A stretch of DNA of 64,000 bases. Source: Halocatena marina. Lineage in GTDB: Archaea; Halobacteriota; Halobacteria; Halobacteriales; Haloarculaceae. Shown here in pieces: positions 36,226 to 44,982 of this stretch. The DNA is taken from the NCBI RefSeq assembly GCF_023276375.1, contig NZ_JALLPK010000001.1, forward strand, positions 3,785,391-3,849,390. The letters run 5' to 3'. The translations under genes were made by a program, and so were the position numbers. The notes below the pieces were generated by a model that was not told the DNA's origin, made no database searches, and saw only the letters and a program-made list of their open reading frames with translations. Position 1 is the first letter of the stretch, and each line of letters begins with the position of its first letter.

Positions 36226-37458
36226 ATGGATCTCCGGTTTCTTGGTGGTGTACACGAGGTTGGGCGAAGCGCCGTTCTGGTCGACGACTCGCTCTTGCTC
36301 GATTATGGGATGCTGACAGGAAATCCACCACGTTTTCCGGTCGGTTCGATTGATCCGGACGCGGTCATCGTTTCACACGGTCATCTCGATCATGTCGGTG
36401 CCCTGCCGTCGCTTCTGTCCGGTGACTCACGGCCAGCGATTCATTGGACGGCTCCCACTCGTGAGCTAGCGCTCGTGCTTGCGCGCGATACGCTCGGTCT
36501 CCACGGTGGCACCTACAACTGTCCGTTTACTGAAGAGGAAGTAAAGCGTATCAGGCAGGTTTCGAATCACCACAGCTATCGGGAACCGTTCGAAGCAGCA
36601 GGCTACGAGATCACTTTTTATAACGCTGGACACATACCAGGGAGCGCGCACATCCTCATCGACGACGGCGACACACGATTTTTGTACACTGGCGATTTCC
36701 ACACCGACAATCAGCGGTTGGTCTCTGGTTCCACTGCCCGACCCGCGGCGGACGTGGTCGCCTGTGAGAGCACGTATGCAGACGTAACGCATGCGGAACG
36801 AGCGAGCGTCGAAAAGCAGTTCGTTGAGAGCGTTCGGACGACGATTTGGGAGGGTGGGACAGTTGTCGTCCCCGTTTTTGCCATCGGACGAACACAGGAA
36901 CTACTCATGATCTGTGCAGCACACGACATCGATTGCTACGTTGACGGGATGGGACAGCGCGTAACGCAACTGCTGAGTAGATACCCCGATTTCCTTTGCA
37001 ATCCTGAGGCACTCCAGCGGGCGCAATCCAGCGCTCGCTTTGTGACTGGACGCGATCGTAGCCGCATTGCAGCAAAAAATACGACAATACTCACAACAGC
37101 AGGAATGTTGACCGGTGGGCCAGCGATGAGCTACATTCCGGAAATTCGCACACGCCCGGTAAATAAGATCGCACTGACTGGGTATCAGGTCGAGGGAACG
37201 CCAGGACGGGAGCTTTTAGACACCGGACGAGCCGACATTGACGGGCGAGTGATGCCAGTGAGTGCGCAGGTGGAATCGTACAACTTCTCGGCTCACGCGG
37301 ACCACAACGGACTTCGGGCGTTTCTCGAATCGTACCGTGATTCGAAGATACTCATCGGCCACGGCGATCGATGCGAATGGTTCGCAGCCGAACTACGAGA
37401 CGACGGCTACGATGCGACTGCACCGACACTAAACGAACAGATCAAAATTGCCGTATGA
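36226..37458 (+). CDS. Beta-CASP metallo-beta-lactamase-fold nuclease
   Basis: A 410-residue MBL-fold protein of the CPSF/RNase J group. Motif 2, VSHGHLDHVG, gives HxHxDH; GHIPGSAHILI and TGDFHTD follow, and the beta-CASP cap ends in NFSAHADHNGL and ILIGHGD. It has no N-terminal KH domains, so it is not the universal archaeal aCPSF1. It fits the short aCPSF2-like nuclease class and may act in RNA 3'-end formation or decay. It has its own promoter region of about 230 bp. Confidence 0.88.
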   Translation: MDLRFLGGVHEVGRSAVLVDDSLLLDYGMLTGNPPRFPVGSIDPDAVIVSHGHLDHVGALPSLLSGDSRPAIHWTAPTRELALVLARDTLGLHGGTYNCPFTEEEVKRIRQVSNHHSYREPFEAAGYEITFYNAGHIPGSAHILIDDGDTRFLYTGDFHTDNQRLVSGSTARPAADVVACESTYADVTHAERASVEKQFVESVRTTIWEGGTVVVPVFAIGRTQELLMICAAHDIDCYVDGMGQRVTQLLSRYPDFLCNPEALQRAQSSARFVTGRDRSRIAAKNTTILTTAGMLTGGPAMSYIPEIRTRPVNKIALTGYQVEGTPGRELLDTGRADIDGRVMPVSAQVESYNFSAHADHNGLRAFLESYRDSKILIGHGDRCEWFAAELRDDGYDATAPTLNEQIKIAV

Positions 37459-37590
37459 ACAACTTGTACGCTTGATTGTTCGAGTGTTTGATGCAGCTAC
37501 GTACGTCATTCGTTCTTAGACGCTGGCAGCCAGCGCCAGTACGAAACCGAATCGTCCGACACCACAAGGATTGTCCCCGCAGTAGTGTTA

Positions 37591-37818
37591 TTATTCATCG
37601 CCAGCTGGATCGAGTTCTACTTCACCAGTGCTAAAGACAGTCACCTGATACCCCAGATATTCGAAGGTTACTTGTGCCGATACGGTAGTGAACAGCTGAT
37701 CTAGTGCATCAGTGTGGATGGAGTCGTACAGAGGATCTGGGAGCTCTGTTGGCTCGACACCTTCTCGAGCGGCAACCGCTTCGATAATCTCGCTGCTCAA
37801 TGACTCCCGAGATGGCAT
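37591..37818 (-). CDS. HalOD1-domain small protein
   Basis: A 75-residue stand-alone HalOD1 domain, a haloarchaeal output module usually at the end of signal-transduction proteins. The pattern ESLSSEIIEAVAAREGVEPTELPDPLYDSI begins as in that family (I cite ESLSSEIIEAVA and PLYDSIHTDALDQLF), followed by VTFEYLGYQVTV and GEVEL. Function is unknown; single-domain copies are common in haloarchaea. It lies next to a winged-helix gene in the same direction. Confidence 0.8.
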   Translation of the reverse strand: MPSRESLSSEIIEAVAAREGVEPTELPDPLYDSIHTDALDQLFTTVSAQVTFEYLGYQVTVFSTGEVELDPAGDE

Positions 37819-37873
37819 ACCTTCTCCCTAGTCCCGGGAGTGTAAAGTAGTCTCGGACCGATCCACTGTGCTG

Positions 37874-38212
37874 TCAGAGCCACTCGTCGGGGAGATCGTC
37901 TGCGTGATCGTACATCAACTGGAGTAACGGGAGGAGTTCATCGAACTGTGGTCCTTTCGAGACGTTGTTGCTCGACCGATCCCACACGATGACGCCCGCG
38001 CTTTCGAGTTTGGGAAGGTGTGTGTGGATAATCTGGATGTGAAGCTGATCCAGATCTTCATCCGCGATCGTTATCTCCGCGGGGATCTGTGTGTCTTGGT
38101 CATCCTGTGGGTTGTGCTCTAAGAGGGCTATCAGCAGACGGCGGCGGTATCTATCTGCTAAGAGATCGAGTGCGGTATCCAGCCTCTGCTGTCGTTGTGA
38201 AATTTTCTGCAT
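37874..38212 (-). CDS. Winged-helix protein of the DUF7344 type
   Basis: A 112-residue protein related in plan to the one at 1267. DLLADRYRRRLLIALLEHNP corresponds to the first helix, and IHTHLPKLESAGVIVWDR to the recognition helix and wing. A short tail with LLPLLQLMYDHADD may mediate dimer contacts. Start placed at ATG 38212 (MQKISQRQQ); the longer frame to 38266 is less like the family. A presumed transcription regulator upstream of the HalOD1 gene. Confidence 0.78.
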   Translation of the reverse strand: MQKISQRQQRLDTALDLLADRYRRRLLIALLEHNPQDDQDTQIPAEITIADEDLDQLHIQIIHTHLPKLESAGVIVWDRSSNNVSKGPQFDELLPLLQLMYDHADDLPDEWL

Positions 38213-38437
38213 AGCTACGGTCACATTGTTGGCATATGTGCAGGAATTGTCCCGACTGCACGTCATCTAGTACACCGGGAGGATCGGAAATAGCCCACAC
38301 TCTCGATGTGGAAGCCATTTAAATACGAATGAGCAGCGTGTCGACAGAGCGTCCGATGAAGCAGGGAGCGCGTGGTTCTGACTGGAACGACAAACCAATC
38401 CGGTGTGTCACCTACCACTATCGTTCCCGTCTGATCG

Positions 38438-39088
38438 TTATTTTTTCGGAGAGCTTGGAAACAGTGCCTCTTCGATCAGTCGAGCTGTCCCCCGTCGCAG
38501 TCGCTGTGAGAGTGAACTACCGCTGATCCCGATGAGGGCCCCAAGCTCCTGTTGGGATATTTCTCGTGGAATGCTGTAGTACCCCCGCTCGTACGCTGTG
38601 AGCAGTGCGTCCTGTTGCTCAGAGGAGAGTGGGCCGTGTTCAGTCGGAACTGAGGGATTGTAAAGACGATTCAACGTGAACTCGACACCGTTTCGATGGA
38701 CCTGTCTCTGAAAATCGATCAAGTGATCGTGAGAGGGGAACTGCAGTCGTACCTCCCACGATCCATCAGAGCTGGCGGCTTGGAGAAACGCAGCCTTTGT
38801 TTCGATGAGTGGCTGGATCAGACCATTGATCTCATTTGTCCAGTGGATCTCATACAGAGTGCGTTGGCCAGTCTCGGTGAGGATGCTGATCTCTTCGATA
38901 AGTGGATCCGATTGGAGTGTCGCCTTGATAGCAGCGTTCTCACCACCGGTCACCCAGAAATAGGGAATGATTGCATCTCTGAGTGGAATCAGCCGTTCAA
39001 GCTCAATCTCTACTGTCGGATACGTCTTGAGTACAGACGTCAGCGGAAAGTGCTCGGCAGGCACGGTAATATCGATGATTGTGATCAT
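38438..39088 (-). CDS. HTH-10 (bacterio-opsin-activator-like) regulator
   Basis: A 216-residue regulator of the Bat group. The C-terminal HTH-10 domain reads LSSEQQDALLTAYERGYYSIPRE in register with the family (LSSEQQDALLTA and RGYYSIPREISQQELG), then IGISGSSLSQRLRRG. The N-terminal domain begins MITIIDITVPAEHFPL, as in homologues that carry a Bat-type sensor. It differs from the HTH-10 gene at 19986 in its N-terminal half. Targets unknown; the carotenoid oxygenase is 6.6 kb away, with no evidence of a link. Confidence 0.83.
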   Translation of the reverse strand: MITIIDITVPAEHFPLTSVLKTYPTVEIELERLIPLRDAIIPYFWVTGGENAAIKATLQSDPLIEEISILTETGQRTLYEIHWTNEINGLIQPLIETKAAFLQAASSDGSWEVRLQFPSHDHLIDFQRQVHRNGVEFTLNRLYNPSVPTEHGPLSSEQQDALLTAYERGYYSIPREISQQELGALIGISGSSLSQRLRRGTARLIEEALFPSSPKK

Positions 39089-39284
39089 AAGTCCCACAGA
39101 CGAGTCGTGAATACGATTCGAGAACCATCCCTACTGGTTGCTGCTAGACGTAGGGCTTCGCTACCGAGTACAATAATCATTTGGCTTCTTTGACTCAAAT
39201 TCCACCGCAAAATTGCTGTGGATGTTGATTTTGGACGCTTCGATCCCTCGGACGAATCTGGAATCGGTCGGATTCGAGAATCAG

Positions 39285-39566
39285 CTACTCTTCTGTTGTT
39301 TCAACTCGTTCAGCATATTCGATGAGTTCTCCAGCGAGCGTCCGGGCTTGTTCGGCCGTCATCGTCACCGAGTCAGCGTGTGGGGGGAGATGATCGAGAT
39401 CTGTGTTGTCGAGCTCGAGCTGGAGCGTGACGTGTTCTGGGCTCTGTCGAGGTGCGCTCACGTTGAGTGTCGCAAGTGCTTGTTCCTCGAACTCGTGGGC
39501 TTGCGCACGGCCGTCTAGCAAGTCGAGTGTCGTGTATGCGTTGACCGTCATGATGCGATCTGCCAT
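39285..39566 (-). CDS. DUF6360-like small protein
   Basis: A 93-residue acidic protein starting MADRIMTVNAYTTLDLLDG. A central segment VTLQLELDNTDLDHLP and a C-terminal helix TMTAEQARTLAGELIEYAE are kept in haloarchaeal homologues that I recall as DUF6360. It is a cytoplasmic, cysteine-free protein of unknown function. The ATG at 39566 is chosen over the upstream TTG at 39572. Monocistronic. Confidence 0.72.
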   Translation of the reverse strand: MADRIMTVNAYTTLDLLDGRAQAHEFEEQALATLNVSAPRQSPEHVTLQLELDNTDLDHLPPHADSVTMTAEQARTLAGELIEYAERVETTEE

Positions 39567-39748
39567 ACTCAAAATAAGAATCGAGAGAATGGTAAAGTGT
39601 GCGGCCTTCCAAACACGATCTTATCCTGTCCCTGCGCTCAAACGCGAGTCCTCCGCCGGGTGTCCGGCTACCGACTCACGGCGTCAAGATCGTGCGGATG
39701 CCTTTTTGCGCACACTCTCTGTCCGGTTACTGCTACCGTCGTTTGGTC

Positions 39749-41494
39749 TCAGTCGTCAGCCGGAGCGGGCGCGTGTTCCATCGCGTCGTCTTCGGCGTAT
39801 GGGTACCACGTCATCTTCGTGTTGTGCATGAACGGATCCTCGTAGCTCGTCTCTTCTGGCTCTGCGAGTTCCTGTAGCTCTTCTTCATCGCGTGCTGCGA
39901 TGAACTCTCGGAAGCTTTCGTTCTCTCGTTGCTCCTCGTACGTTGCTAACAGGTTTTTGATGTACCCCGGCACTTCATCGGCAGCGACCCGCATCTCTGC
40001 CCACTCTGCGAACTGGGGATTCTCTCCGAGTCCGCCACCGAGACCGATGTCGAACGCCTCGACCGGCTCCCCGTCTTTGCGAGTTTTCATCCCTCGAAGA
40101 CTGATATCGGCGATCTGTGGCTGTGCGCACGAGGCTGTGCACCCTGAAAGGTGGATGTGGAAGTTTTCGACGCCGTCAGGAACGGTAACGTTGTCTCGAA
40201 GCCAGCGACCGTATCGCACCATGCGATTTTTCGTTTCAACGATCGAGAGCGAACAGAACTCCGTTCCCGTACAGGCGATCGAACCCTGCATGAACGTGTG
40301 TGGATCAGGGCTGTACTCTTCGAGTAGTGGCTCGTCGAGGAAATCTTCGAGATCATCTTCGTCGATGTCGGCGACGATGACGTTCTGGCGTTGGGTGAGT
40401 CCGATCAGCTCAGACCCGTACTGCTCTGCGACGTCTGCGAGTTCGATGACTTCTGATGCATCCATTCGACCGACAAGGACGCTCAGTCCTACGAAGTATT
40501 TCCCATCGTTTTGCTCTTGGACACCGATGTAGTCACCGGAGGCGTCCGAGCGACCCGCGTTGTAGTCGTACTGATCACGGAGGTCTTCGCCTGCTGTCGG
40601 GAGTTCCTCGTCGATGTACTCTTCTTGTAAGACACGACGGAACTTCTCCGGTCCCCATTCGTCCATGAGGAACTTGATTCGGGCGTTGAACCGGTTATCG
40701 CGGTCGCCGTGATCGCGGAACAGCGCCGAAATACCTGCTGAGACATCAAAGAGGGTTTCTGGTGTACAGAACACGTCGATATCGCGGGCAATGCGAGCCT
40801 CTTTCCGGGCCAATCCACCGCCGACGAGAACATTGAAGCCGTTGACCTCCCAGCCGTCGATCTCTTTCACCGCTGGCTCAAACGCAAGGTCGTTGATATC
40901 ACCCTGTCCAGCACCACGGGTGTCACCAGTCACCGATACCTTCCACTTTCGTGGCAGATTCGAGTAGGCTTCGTTGCTTTTGAACTCGTCGTTGAGCCCT
41001 TCGATGAGCGGCCAAACGTCAATGTGCTCGTCGGCATCACGACCAGCGATGGGACTGCCGACAATGTTTCGCCACGAGTCACCACACGCTTGAATGGTCG
41101 ATAGTCCGTGATCTTCGAGCTTTTCGAAGATATCCGGCACGTCCTCGATCTGTATCCAATGGAGCTGAACCGACTGACGGGTAGTGAAATCACACCACAC
41201 ATCTCCGAATTCGGGGTTGCTGGCTGGACCACGTGCGTATTCGTCTGCGACCTCTCCGATAACGCGCAGTTGCTCGGGTGACAGACGACCACCAGGCACG
41301 CCGATACGCATCATGAAGTTGCCTTCTTGACCGTTTCGCTGGTGGTACAGCCCCCACCATTTGAACCGCTCGAACCACGCGTCGTGTTCGTCCTCGGGAA
41401 TTGATTCCCATCCCTCCTCGGCGAATCGTTCGAGATGTTCGCGTATCTCGCCGCCGTAGACCTCATCTTTCCATCCCTCGACTTTACTCGGCAT
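39749..41494 (-). CDS. Ferredoxin-dependent nitrite/sulfite reductase
   Basis: A 581-residue siroheme/[4Fe-4S] reductase with the two-fold NIR/SIR repeat. The cluster cysteines are in ACTGTEFCSL (C-x5-C) and SGCTASCAQP (C-x3-C), which also ligate siroheme. Ferredoxin-like half domains contain RQSVQLHWI and RQNVIVADI at equivalent positions. The start MPSKVEGWKDEVYGGEI at 41494 matches haloarchaeal NirA-type enzymes; the open frame extends upstream but is not family-like. It reduces nitrite to ammonium, or possibly sulfite. No nitrate reductase lies in the window. A Cys-containing small gene lies just upstream. Confidence 0.9.
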   Translation of the reverse strand: MPSKVEGWKDEVYGGEIREHLERFAEEGWESIPEDEHDAWFERFKWWGLYHQRNGQEGNFMMRIGVPGGRLSPEQLRVIGEVADEYARGPASNPEFGDVWCDFTTRQSVQLHWIQIEDVPDIFEKLEDHGLSTIQACGDSWRNIVGSPIAGRDADEHIDVWPLIEGLNDEFKSNEAYSNLPRKWKVSVTGDTRGAGQGDINDLAFEPAVKEIDGWEVNGFNVLVGGGLARKEARIARDIDVFCTPETLFDVSAGISALFRDHGDRDNRFNARIKFLMDEWGPEKFRRVLQEEYIDEELPTAGEDLRDQYDYNAGRSDASGDYIGVQEQNDGKYFVGLSVLVGRMDASEVIELADVAEQYGSELIGLTQRQNVIVADIDEDDLEDFLDEPLLEEYSPDPHTFMQGSIACTGTEFCSLSIVETKNRMVRYGRWLRDNVTVPDGVENFHIHLSGCTASCAQPQIADISLRGMKTRKDGEPVEAFDIGLGGGLGENPQFAEWAEMRVAADEVPGYIKNLLATYEEQRENESFREFIAARDEEELQELAEPEETSYEDPFMHNTKMTWYPYAEDDAMEHAPAPADD

Positions 41495-41579
41495 ATACAG
41501 GACGTGGAGTTCCCTGCCTAAATTCCCACGTATTTCGACAAGACTGCACGTATCAACGACTATCCGGGGAATATCACCG

Positions 41580-41900
41580 CTATCTGCTGGGGAGACACGG
41601 TTGATGAACGCTGTTCGGTACGACTGCCCTGAACTCGTCGGTTTCTGGATCGACAGCCCCCATTCGAAGCCAGCCAGTGACACCGCTGGCACCACAGATA
41701 ATACACTGTCCTGCAATACGTGCCTCGACGTTCGAGACATCGACACCGACCTCGACGAATCCTTCTGCAAGAACGTCAGCGAGATCACACCGACAGAAAT
41801 CGTGGTCTCTCAGGCGCCACAGGTTGCTTACTGGCATGACTCGTGTATCGTTAACACTGATCCACGCACCGTCGTCAAGTTGATGAACCGACGTCGTCAC
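41580..41900 (-). CDS. Small cysteine-containing protein upstream of the nitrite/sulfite reductase
   Basis: About 106 residues, starting from a GTG (MTTSVHQLDDGAW); a longer GTG start at 41933 is possible. Features include RVMPVSNLWRLRDHDFCRCDLADVL and a CIICGASG knuckle, giving C-x-C and C-x2-C pairs that could bind zinc. Acidic composition and codon use on this strand look coding, unlike the overlapping frame on the other strand. Same direction as the reductase and about 85 bp upstream, so it may be cotranscribed or regulatory. I do not recognise a function. Confidence 0.5.
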   Translation of the reverse strand: MTTSVHQLDDGAWISVNDTRVMPVSNLWRLRDHDFCRCDLADVLAEGFVEVGVDVSNVEARIAGQCIICGASGVTGWLRMGAVDPETDEFRAVVPNSVHQPCLPSR

Positions 41901-42096
41901 GATCCCACTAGTGGGCTGGTGGCTACTAACCACGACGATCTGGGCAGCGGTTACCGCTCGTCACCATATTTGATGACGGGTTGACACACGGAAACCGAGT
42001 GACGGGATGGGACTCTTCTAAGACGAGGCGACACAGATACCGGCAAGGCAGTCCCCAGAGACGATAGTACGGGCCAGCATTACAGCCGAACACGGG

Positions 42097-42102
42097 CTTA
42101 TA
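42097..42102 (+). promoter_or_regulatory. TATA box for the small overlapping genes
   Basis: CTTATA is 26-31 bp before the ATG at 42128, the spacing for a leaderless transcript starting at that codon. It supports expression of the 30-codon frame that begins there. Confidence 0.45.
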
Positions 42103-42127
42103 CTCAGTTGTGCCGTACAACTGTTCG

Positions 42128-42220
42128 ATGTCAAAGATGGAACCGTCCGTGAGTGGTGTGCGCCAGCACGTCTCAGCGGATGTTGCGCCGGAAATCTACG
42201 AGGGGGACAGTGATGAGTAA
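42128..42220 (+). CDS. Thirty-residue protein overlapping the next small gene
   Basis: A complete 30-codon frame, starting MSKMEPSVSGVRQHVSADV and ending in acidic residues before TAA at 42218-42220. The next gene's ATG (42213) lies inside its last codons in another frame, an arrangement typical of translational coupling. A TATA-like box sits at the right distance. There is no recognised motif. It may be a real microprotein or a leader peptide controlling the downstream frame. Confidence 0.45.
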   Translation: MSKMEPSVSGVRQHVSADVAPEIYEGDSDE

Positions 42221-42392
42221 CACGACGCACAAAACAGATGTCGAACAGCGCGCCGATCCGAACGACGCGTGTCGCATTGGTGCGGGTGAGGTGGAGTCGA
42301 ACGACACCGACACGTCGCATCTCGATGGCCTCGATGATGGCTGTGGCTGTGCGGAGATTTGGGAACACCTCTCCGAACAGCGGGACGAGTGA
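42213..42392 (+). CDS. Fifty-nine-residue Cys-containing protein
   Basis: A 59-residue acidic protein beginning MSNTTHKTDVEQ and ending with GLDDGCGCAEIWEHLSEQRDE, of which DGCGCAEIWEHLSEQR is a tail I associate with a widespread small haloarchaeal family. Two cysteines in CGC plus one in DACRIG could bind a metal. The frame is open upstream, but the ATG at 42213 gives the family-like length and overlaps the stop of the 30-residue frame. Function unknown. Confidence 0.65.
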   Translation: MSNTTHKTDVEQRADPNDACRIGAGEVESNDTDTSHLDGLDDGCGCAEIWEHLSEQRDE

Positions 42393-42445
42393 GTCCCTCT
42401 CGTTCCCCGAGACACTTTTCCTGACTGCACTCGTTCACACGGCTG

Positions 42446-43102
42446 ATGAGTGATGATCCTCCTGCTGACCGCGAGTCACCGATTGGTCATCCGGTTATTC
42501 GAGGTAATCCGGACTTGACGGGTGACCGTGCTCCCGAAGCAGTTCAATTCGACCCGTCAGATCCAGAACGACTGGCTGATGCCGCCAAAACGGTGCGTGC
42601 ATTCTCACAGAACACTGCCGGGGCCGAAGATAACATCTACATGCTTCGGGGAGCCGCTGCGTGCGCTGCGTTGGTTCGTGGGGAAGGATCGTACAAAAAA
42701 GCGGCTGAGCGGGCTGGAGGAGAAACGACGATCTCGTTCATCCGAAAATGGGCGCGCGTCCACGATCTTCCTCGATCTGTACGCAAGTACGTTGCCACTG
42801 GGAGGATTGCGCCGACAGCAGCGAAGCACATCGCACGCGTCCACGGTGAAGCAAGATACCAACTCGCCTGGGCAGTGCTCGATCACGACCTCACCGTTCG
42901 ACAGGTCCGGTCAATCGCAAGCGATGTGAATAACGGGCAGTCGGTCGAACGCGCGCTCAAAGAGCAGGACATCGAACTCGGACAGATTACGCTGACGCTC
43001 CCACCGGAAACGTATCTCGAACTCCGCCGCACAGCAGCACTCGAAGGCACTGATCCACAAACGGTCATCACAAATTCACTCAAACAAACATTTCAGGAAT
43101 AG
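42446..43102 (+). CDS. DUF7119-like protein with ParB-type helix-turn-helix
   Basis: A 218-residue protein. The middle reads like a ParB/KorB-type HTH: YKKAAERAGGETTISFIRKWARVHDLP, with TGRIAPTAAKHIARVHG and LTVRQVRSIASDV as the following helices. The C-terminus (ITLTLPPETYLELRRTA) resembles a ribbon-helix-helix. It lacks the ParB nuclease domain and there is no ParA nearby, so a chromosomal DNA-binding regulator is more likely than a partition protein. I recall the family as DUF7119. Confidence 0.72.
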   Translation: MSDDPPADRESPIGHPVIRGNPDLTGDRAPEAVQFDPSDPERLADAAKTVRAFSQNTAGAEDNIYMLRGAAACAALVRGEGSYKKAAERAGGETTISFIRKWARVHDLPRSVRKYVATGRIAPTAAKHIARVHGEARYQLAWAVLDHDLTVRQVRSIASDVNNGQSVERALKEQDIELGQITLTLPPETYLELRRTAALEGTDPQTVITNSLKQTFQE

Positions 43103-43247
43103 CGAGATATTGCCGCCAGTACGTCTCTATTCCTCGAACAACAGTATTTCAGCCAGTTATAGTTGTGAATATTATGTCGTGTTTGTCGATGGCATCCCCG
43201 GATCATTCCGTAACGGTTTAGCGCAGGGCGCAAGAACGAGAAGTTGA

Positions 43248-43321
<74 letters not shown>

Positions 43322-43329
43322 TCCTCGAA

Positions 43330-43335
43330 TTTTTT
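43330..43335 (+). terminator. T-tract after tRNA-Lys
   Basis: A run of six T begins nine bases after the tRNA-Lys discriminator. Oligo-T tracts are the usual archaeal termination signal, so this probably ends the tRNA transcript. Confidence 0.45.
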
Positions 43336-43437
43336 CACAGCAATCATTCATCGTGCTTAGTGATTTCTCACAGTAGTTGAGAAGAAATATTCACCCGTCC
43401 CGAGGCGGGTGATGATCGAAAATCGGTGTTGTTCGTG

Positions 43438-43623
43438 CTATCCGCGTACGGGGAGGTACGACAGTCCAATGAGTAGTACTCCTGCCACTGCGCTCATGAC
43501 CGTCACGGCAACGAGTCCTTTCGAACGCGCTGCGGGAACGTTGGCCATCGTATCGATTGCGTACGCACCAATACTCAGTACGAGAAAGAGCAGGAAATAC
43601 GCCGCCGCTGCTCGTCGTTGCAT
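43438..43623 (-). CDS. Small two-helix membrane protein
   Basis: A 61-residue protein starting MQRRAAAAYFLLFLVLSIGAYA, with two hydrophobic helices (about 6-24 and 38-57) and little else. The longer frame from 43647 adds eight residues. The N-terminus resembles larger haloarchaeal membrane proteins, so it may be a short family member or a truncated one. Function unknown. Confidence 0.5.
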   Translation of the reverse strand: MQRRAAAAYFLLFLVLSIGAYAIDTMANVPAARSKGLVAVTVMSAVAGVLLIGLSYLPVRG

Positions 43624-43782
43624 ACCCAAACGTAGGAATACGTCCATAAAACGATTGCTCTTCGGCTGCTTTGCGTGACATCAGCTCCTCATCAGTACTG
43701 TCGTTGAGATGCAAATGCTGATATAACATCTACATTGGACCGAACAAGCGTGTAACGACGTAACGATCGAATGAACTACCAC

Positions 43783-43998
43783 TCATCGCTCATGAAGGCC
43801 TTCCAGAAAGAGAGACAGAATCCAATATCCCGCACCAAGCGCGATACCGACGCCAGCAACACCAACCAAGTACTCTCCTGTCAGGAGTTGCCTTGCTAAC
43901 CCGACACCAAGTATTCCGAGTACAGCAAGCCCGAAACCTAAGATGCTGCGGTGAAGTGATGACGCTAACGTTCCGGCGTCTGATTCTGTTGAGGGCAT
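43783..43998 (-). CDS. Small two-helix membrane protein
   Basis: A 71-residue protein beginning MPSTESDAGTLASSLHRS, with two hydrophobic segments (ILGFGLAVLGILGVGLA and YLVGVAGVGIALGAGYWILSL) and a charged end, EGLHER. The ATG at 43998 is chosen because the upstream 54 codons of the open frame are basic and non-typical. No family recognised. Confidence 0.55.
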   Translation of the reverse strand: MPSTESDAGTLASSLHRSILGFGLAVLGILGVGLARQLLTGEYLVGVAGVGIALGAGYWILSLFLEGLHER

Positions 43999-44378
43999 AT
44001 TAGCGTAAAGTTTATCAGAATAAATAAAAAGTGTTCTGGTGCTTCGTTCGTGTTCTAATGATTTACCAGTTCCAGCGTACGATGAGCTGACTGCTGGAGA
44101 AAAAGAACTCGTTTGGCGGATTATCGCATATCGAATTGTCAAACGATGGGTTATTACCATCGTTCACTATTTTCCACCGACGTCTCTCTCAAAGAGTCAT
44201 TAACGTATTTTAATACGATGTATTCGAGCCAGAAAGCTTATTATGACCTCTCCAAACACTGAGATATCATGATATGTGATTCGCTCATGCAAAGAGTAGC
44301 TATGTTAATTGACCGAAGCACGTCGCTCGGTGTTGGTTATCTCATCGGTGGTGGTCAACCCGAGCGAACTGGATATCA
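43999..44378. other. AT-rich intergenic region
   Basis: About 380 bp between a small membrane-protein gene and the divergent gene at 44379. I see no supported frame, RNA gene or repeat. The stretch is AT-rich and presumably holds both promoters. Confidence 0.5.
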
Positions 44379-44777
44379 ATGACCGACGAAAACACGAACA
44401 AGCGAGGTCGACGCGAGGCGACGGCACTGCTCAGTCAGCGAGAACGTAAATATCTCCGCGACGGTGCCCATATCGAGCCAAATTCTGCAAACGAACGAGC
44501 GATCCGTTCGAGCATCCGCCGTAAACTTGTTCATTTATTTAATGATTTAGAGATTATAACTAATAATATTGAAGATAGGGATGTGATTCAGGTGCAGAAT
44601 AAAATCAGAGAGGACGCTGATACCGCATACGATTCGCTCAACCGATTCGCTGAACAGTTCCTTGAAGACGCGATAACTGCACAGCGGACCAGCCGAGTCG
44701 TCATCGACACACCAAACGACGAGTTTGCGAAGCTTCTCAAAGAAACTGCGCAGGAGACAGAGCAGAGCGAGCAATAG
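44379..44777 (+). CDS. Uncharacterised haloarchaeal helical protein
   Basis: A 132-residue charged, mostly helical protein starting MTDENTNKRGRREATALLSQRERKYL. The segment LLSQRERKYLRDGAHIE and the following RAIRSSIRRKLVHLFNDLEII belong to a haloarchaeal domain I have seen in several hypothetical proteins. The C-terminal half is amphipathic helix. No catalytic motif. Bases 44533-44580 are unusually AT-rich for coding sequence here. Confidence 0.6.
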   Translation: MTDENTNKRGRREATALLSQRERKYLRDGAHIEPNSANERAIRSSIRRKLVHLFNDLEIITNNIEDRDVIQVQNKIREDADTAYDSLNRFAEQFLEDAITAQRTSRVVIDTPNDEFAKLLKETAQETEQSEQ

Positions 44778-44963
44778 ACTATTGGACTGGCGACATTCCA
44801 TCCACTGTAAGCGCATTCACGCGTTAGCTGACGACAGGCGGTACGCTCGAGATATCTGTAGCCTGTCGAGAAGTTAGTAAATAAGTACAATATTTCTCGA
44901 ATATCCCTTCAGTGGCTCCAATACGTATCTACAATTAGACTATGTGAACGGATATAAGACGAC

Positions 44964-44977
44964 TGAGTAAATACTCA
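44964..44977. promoter_or_regulatory. Candidate TetR operator, autoregulatory site
   Basis: The perfect palindrome TGAGTA-AA-TACTCA ends five bases before the TetR ATG at 44983. A TATA-like stretch (GATATAAG) lies about 10 bp upstream of it. The same TGAGTA-nn-TACTCA occurs at 45655-45668 in the same position relative to the carotenoid oxygenase start. A repressor bound here would block transcription initiation. Confidence 0.72.
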
Positions 44978-44982
44978 CCTAC

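Noticed and set aside
41601..41984. A 127-codon plus-strand frame opposite the Cys-pair gene
   Set aside because: Its composition is less halophile-like than the minus-strand frame, and its start and end are not supported by any signal.
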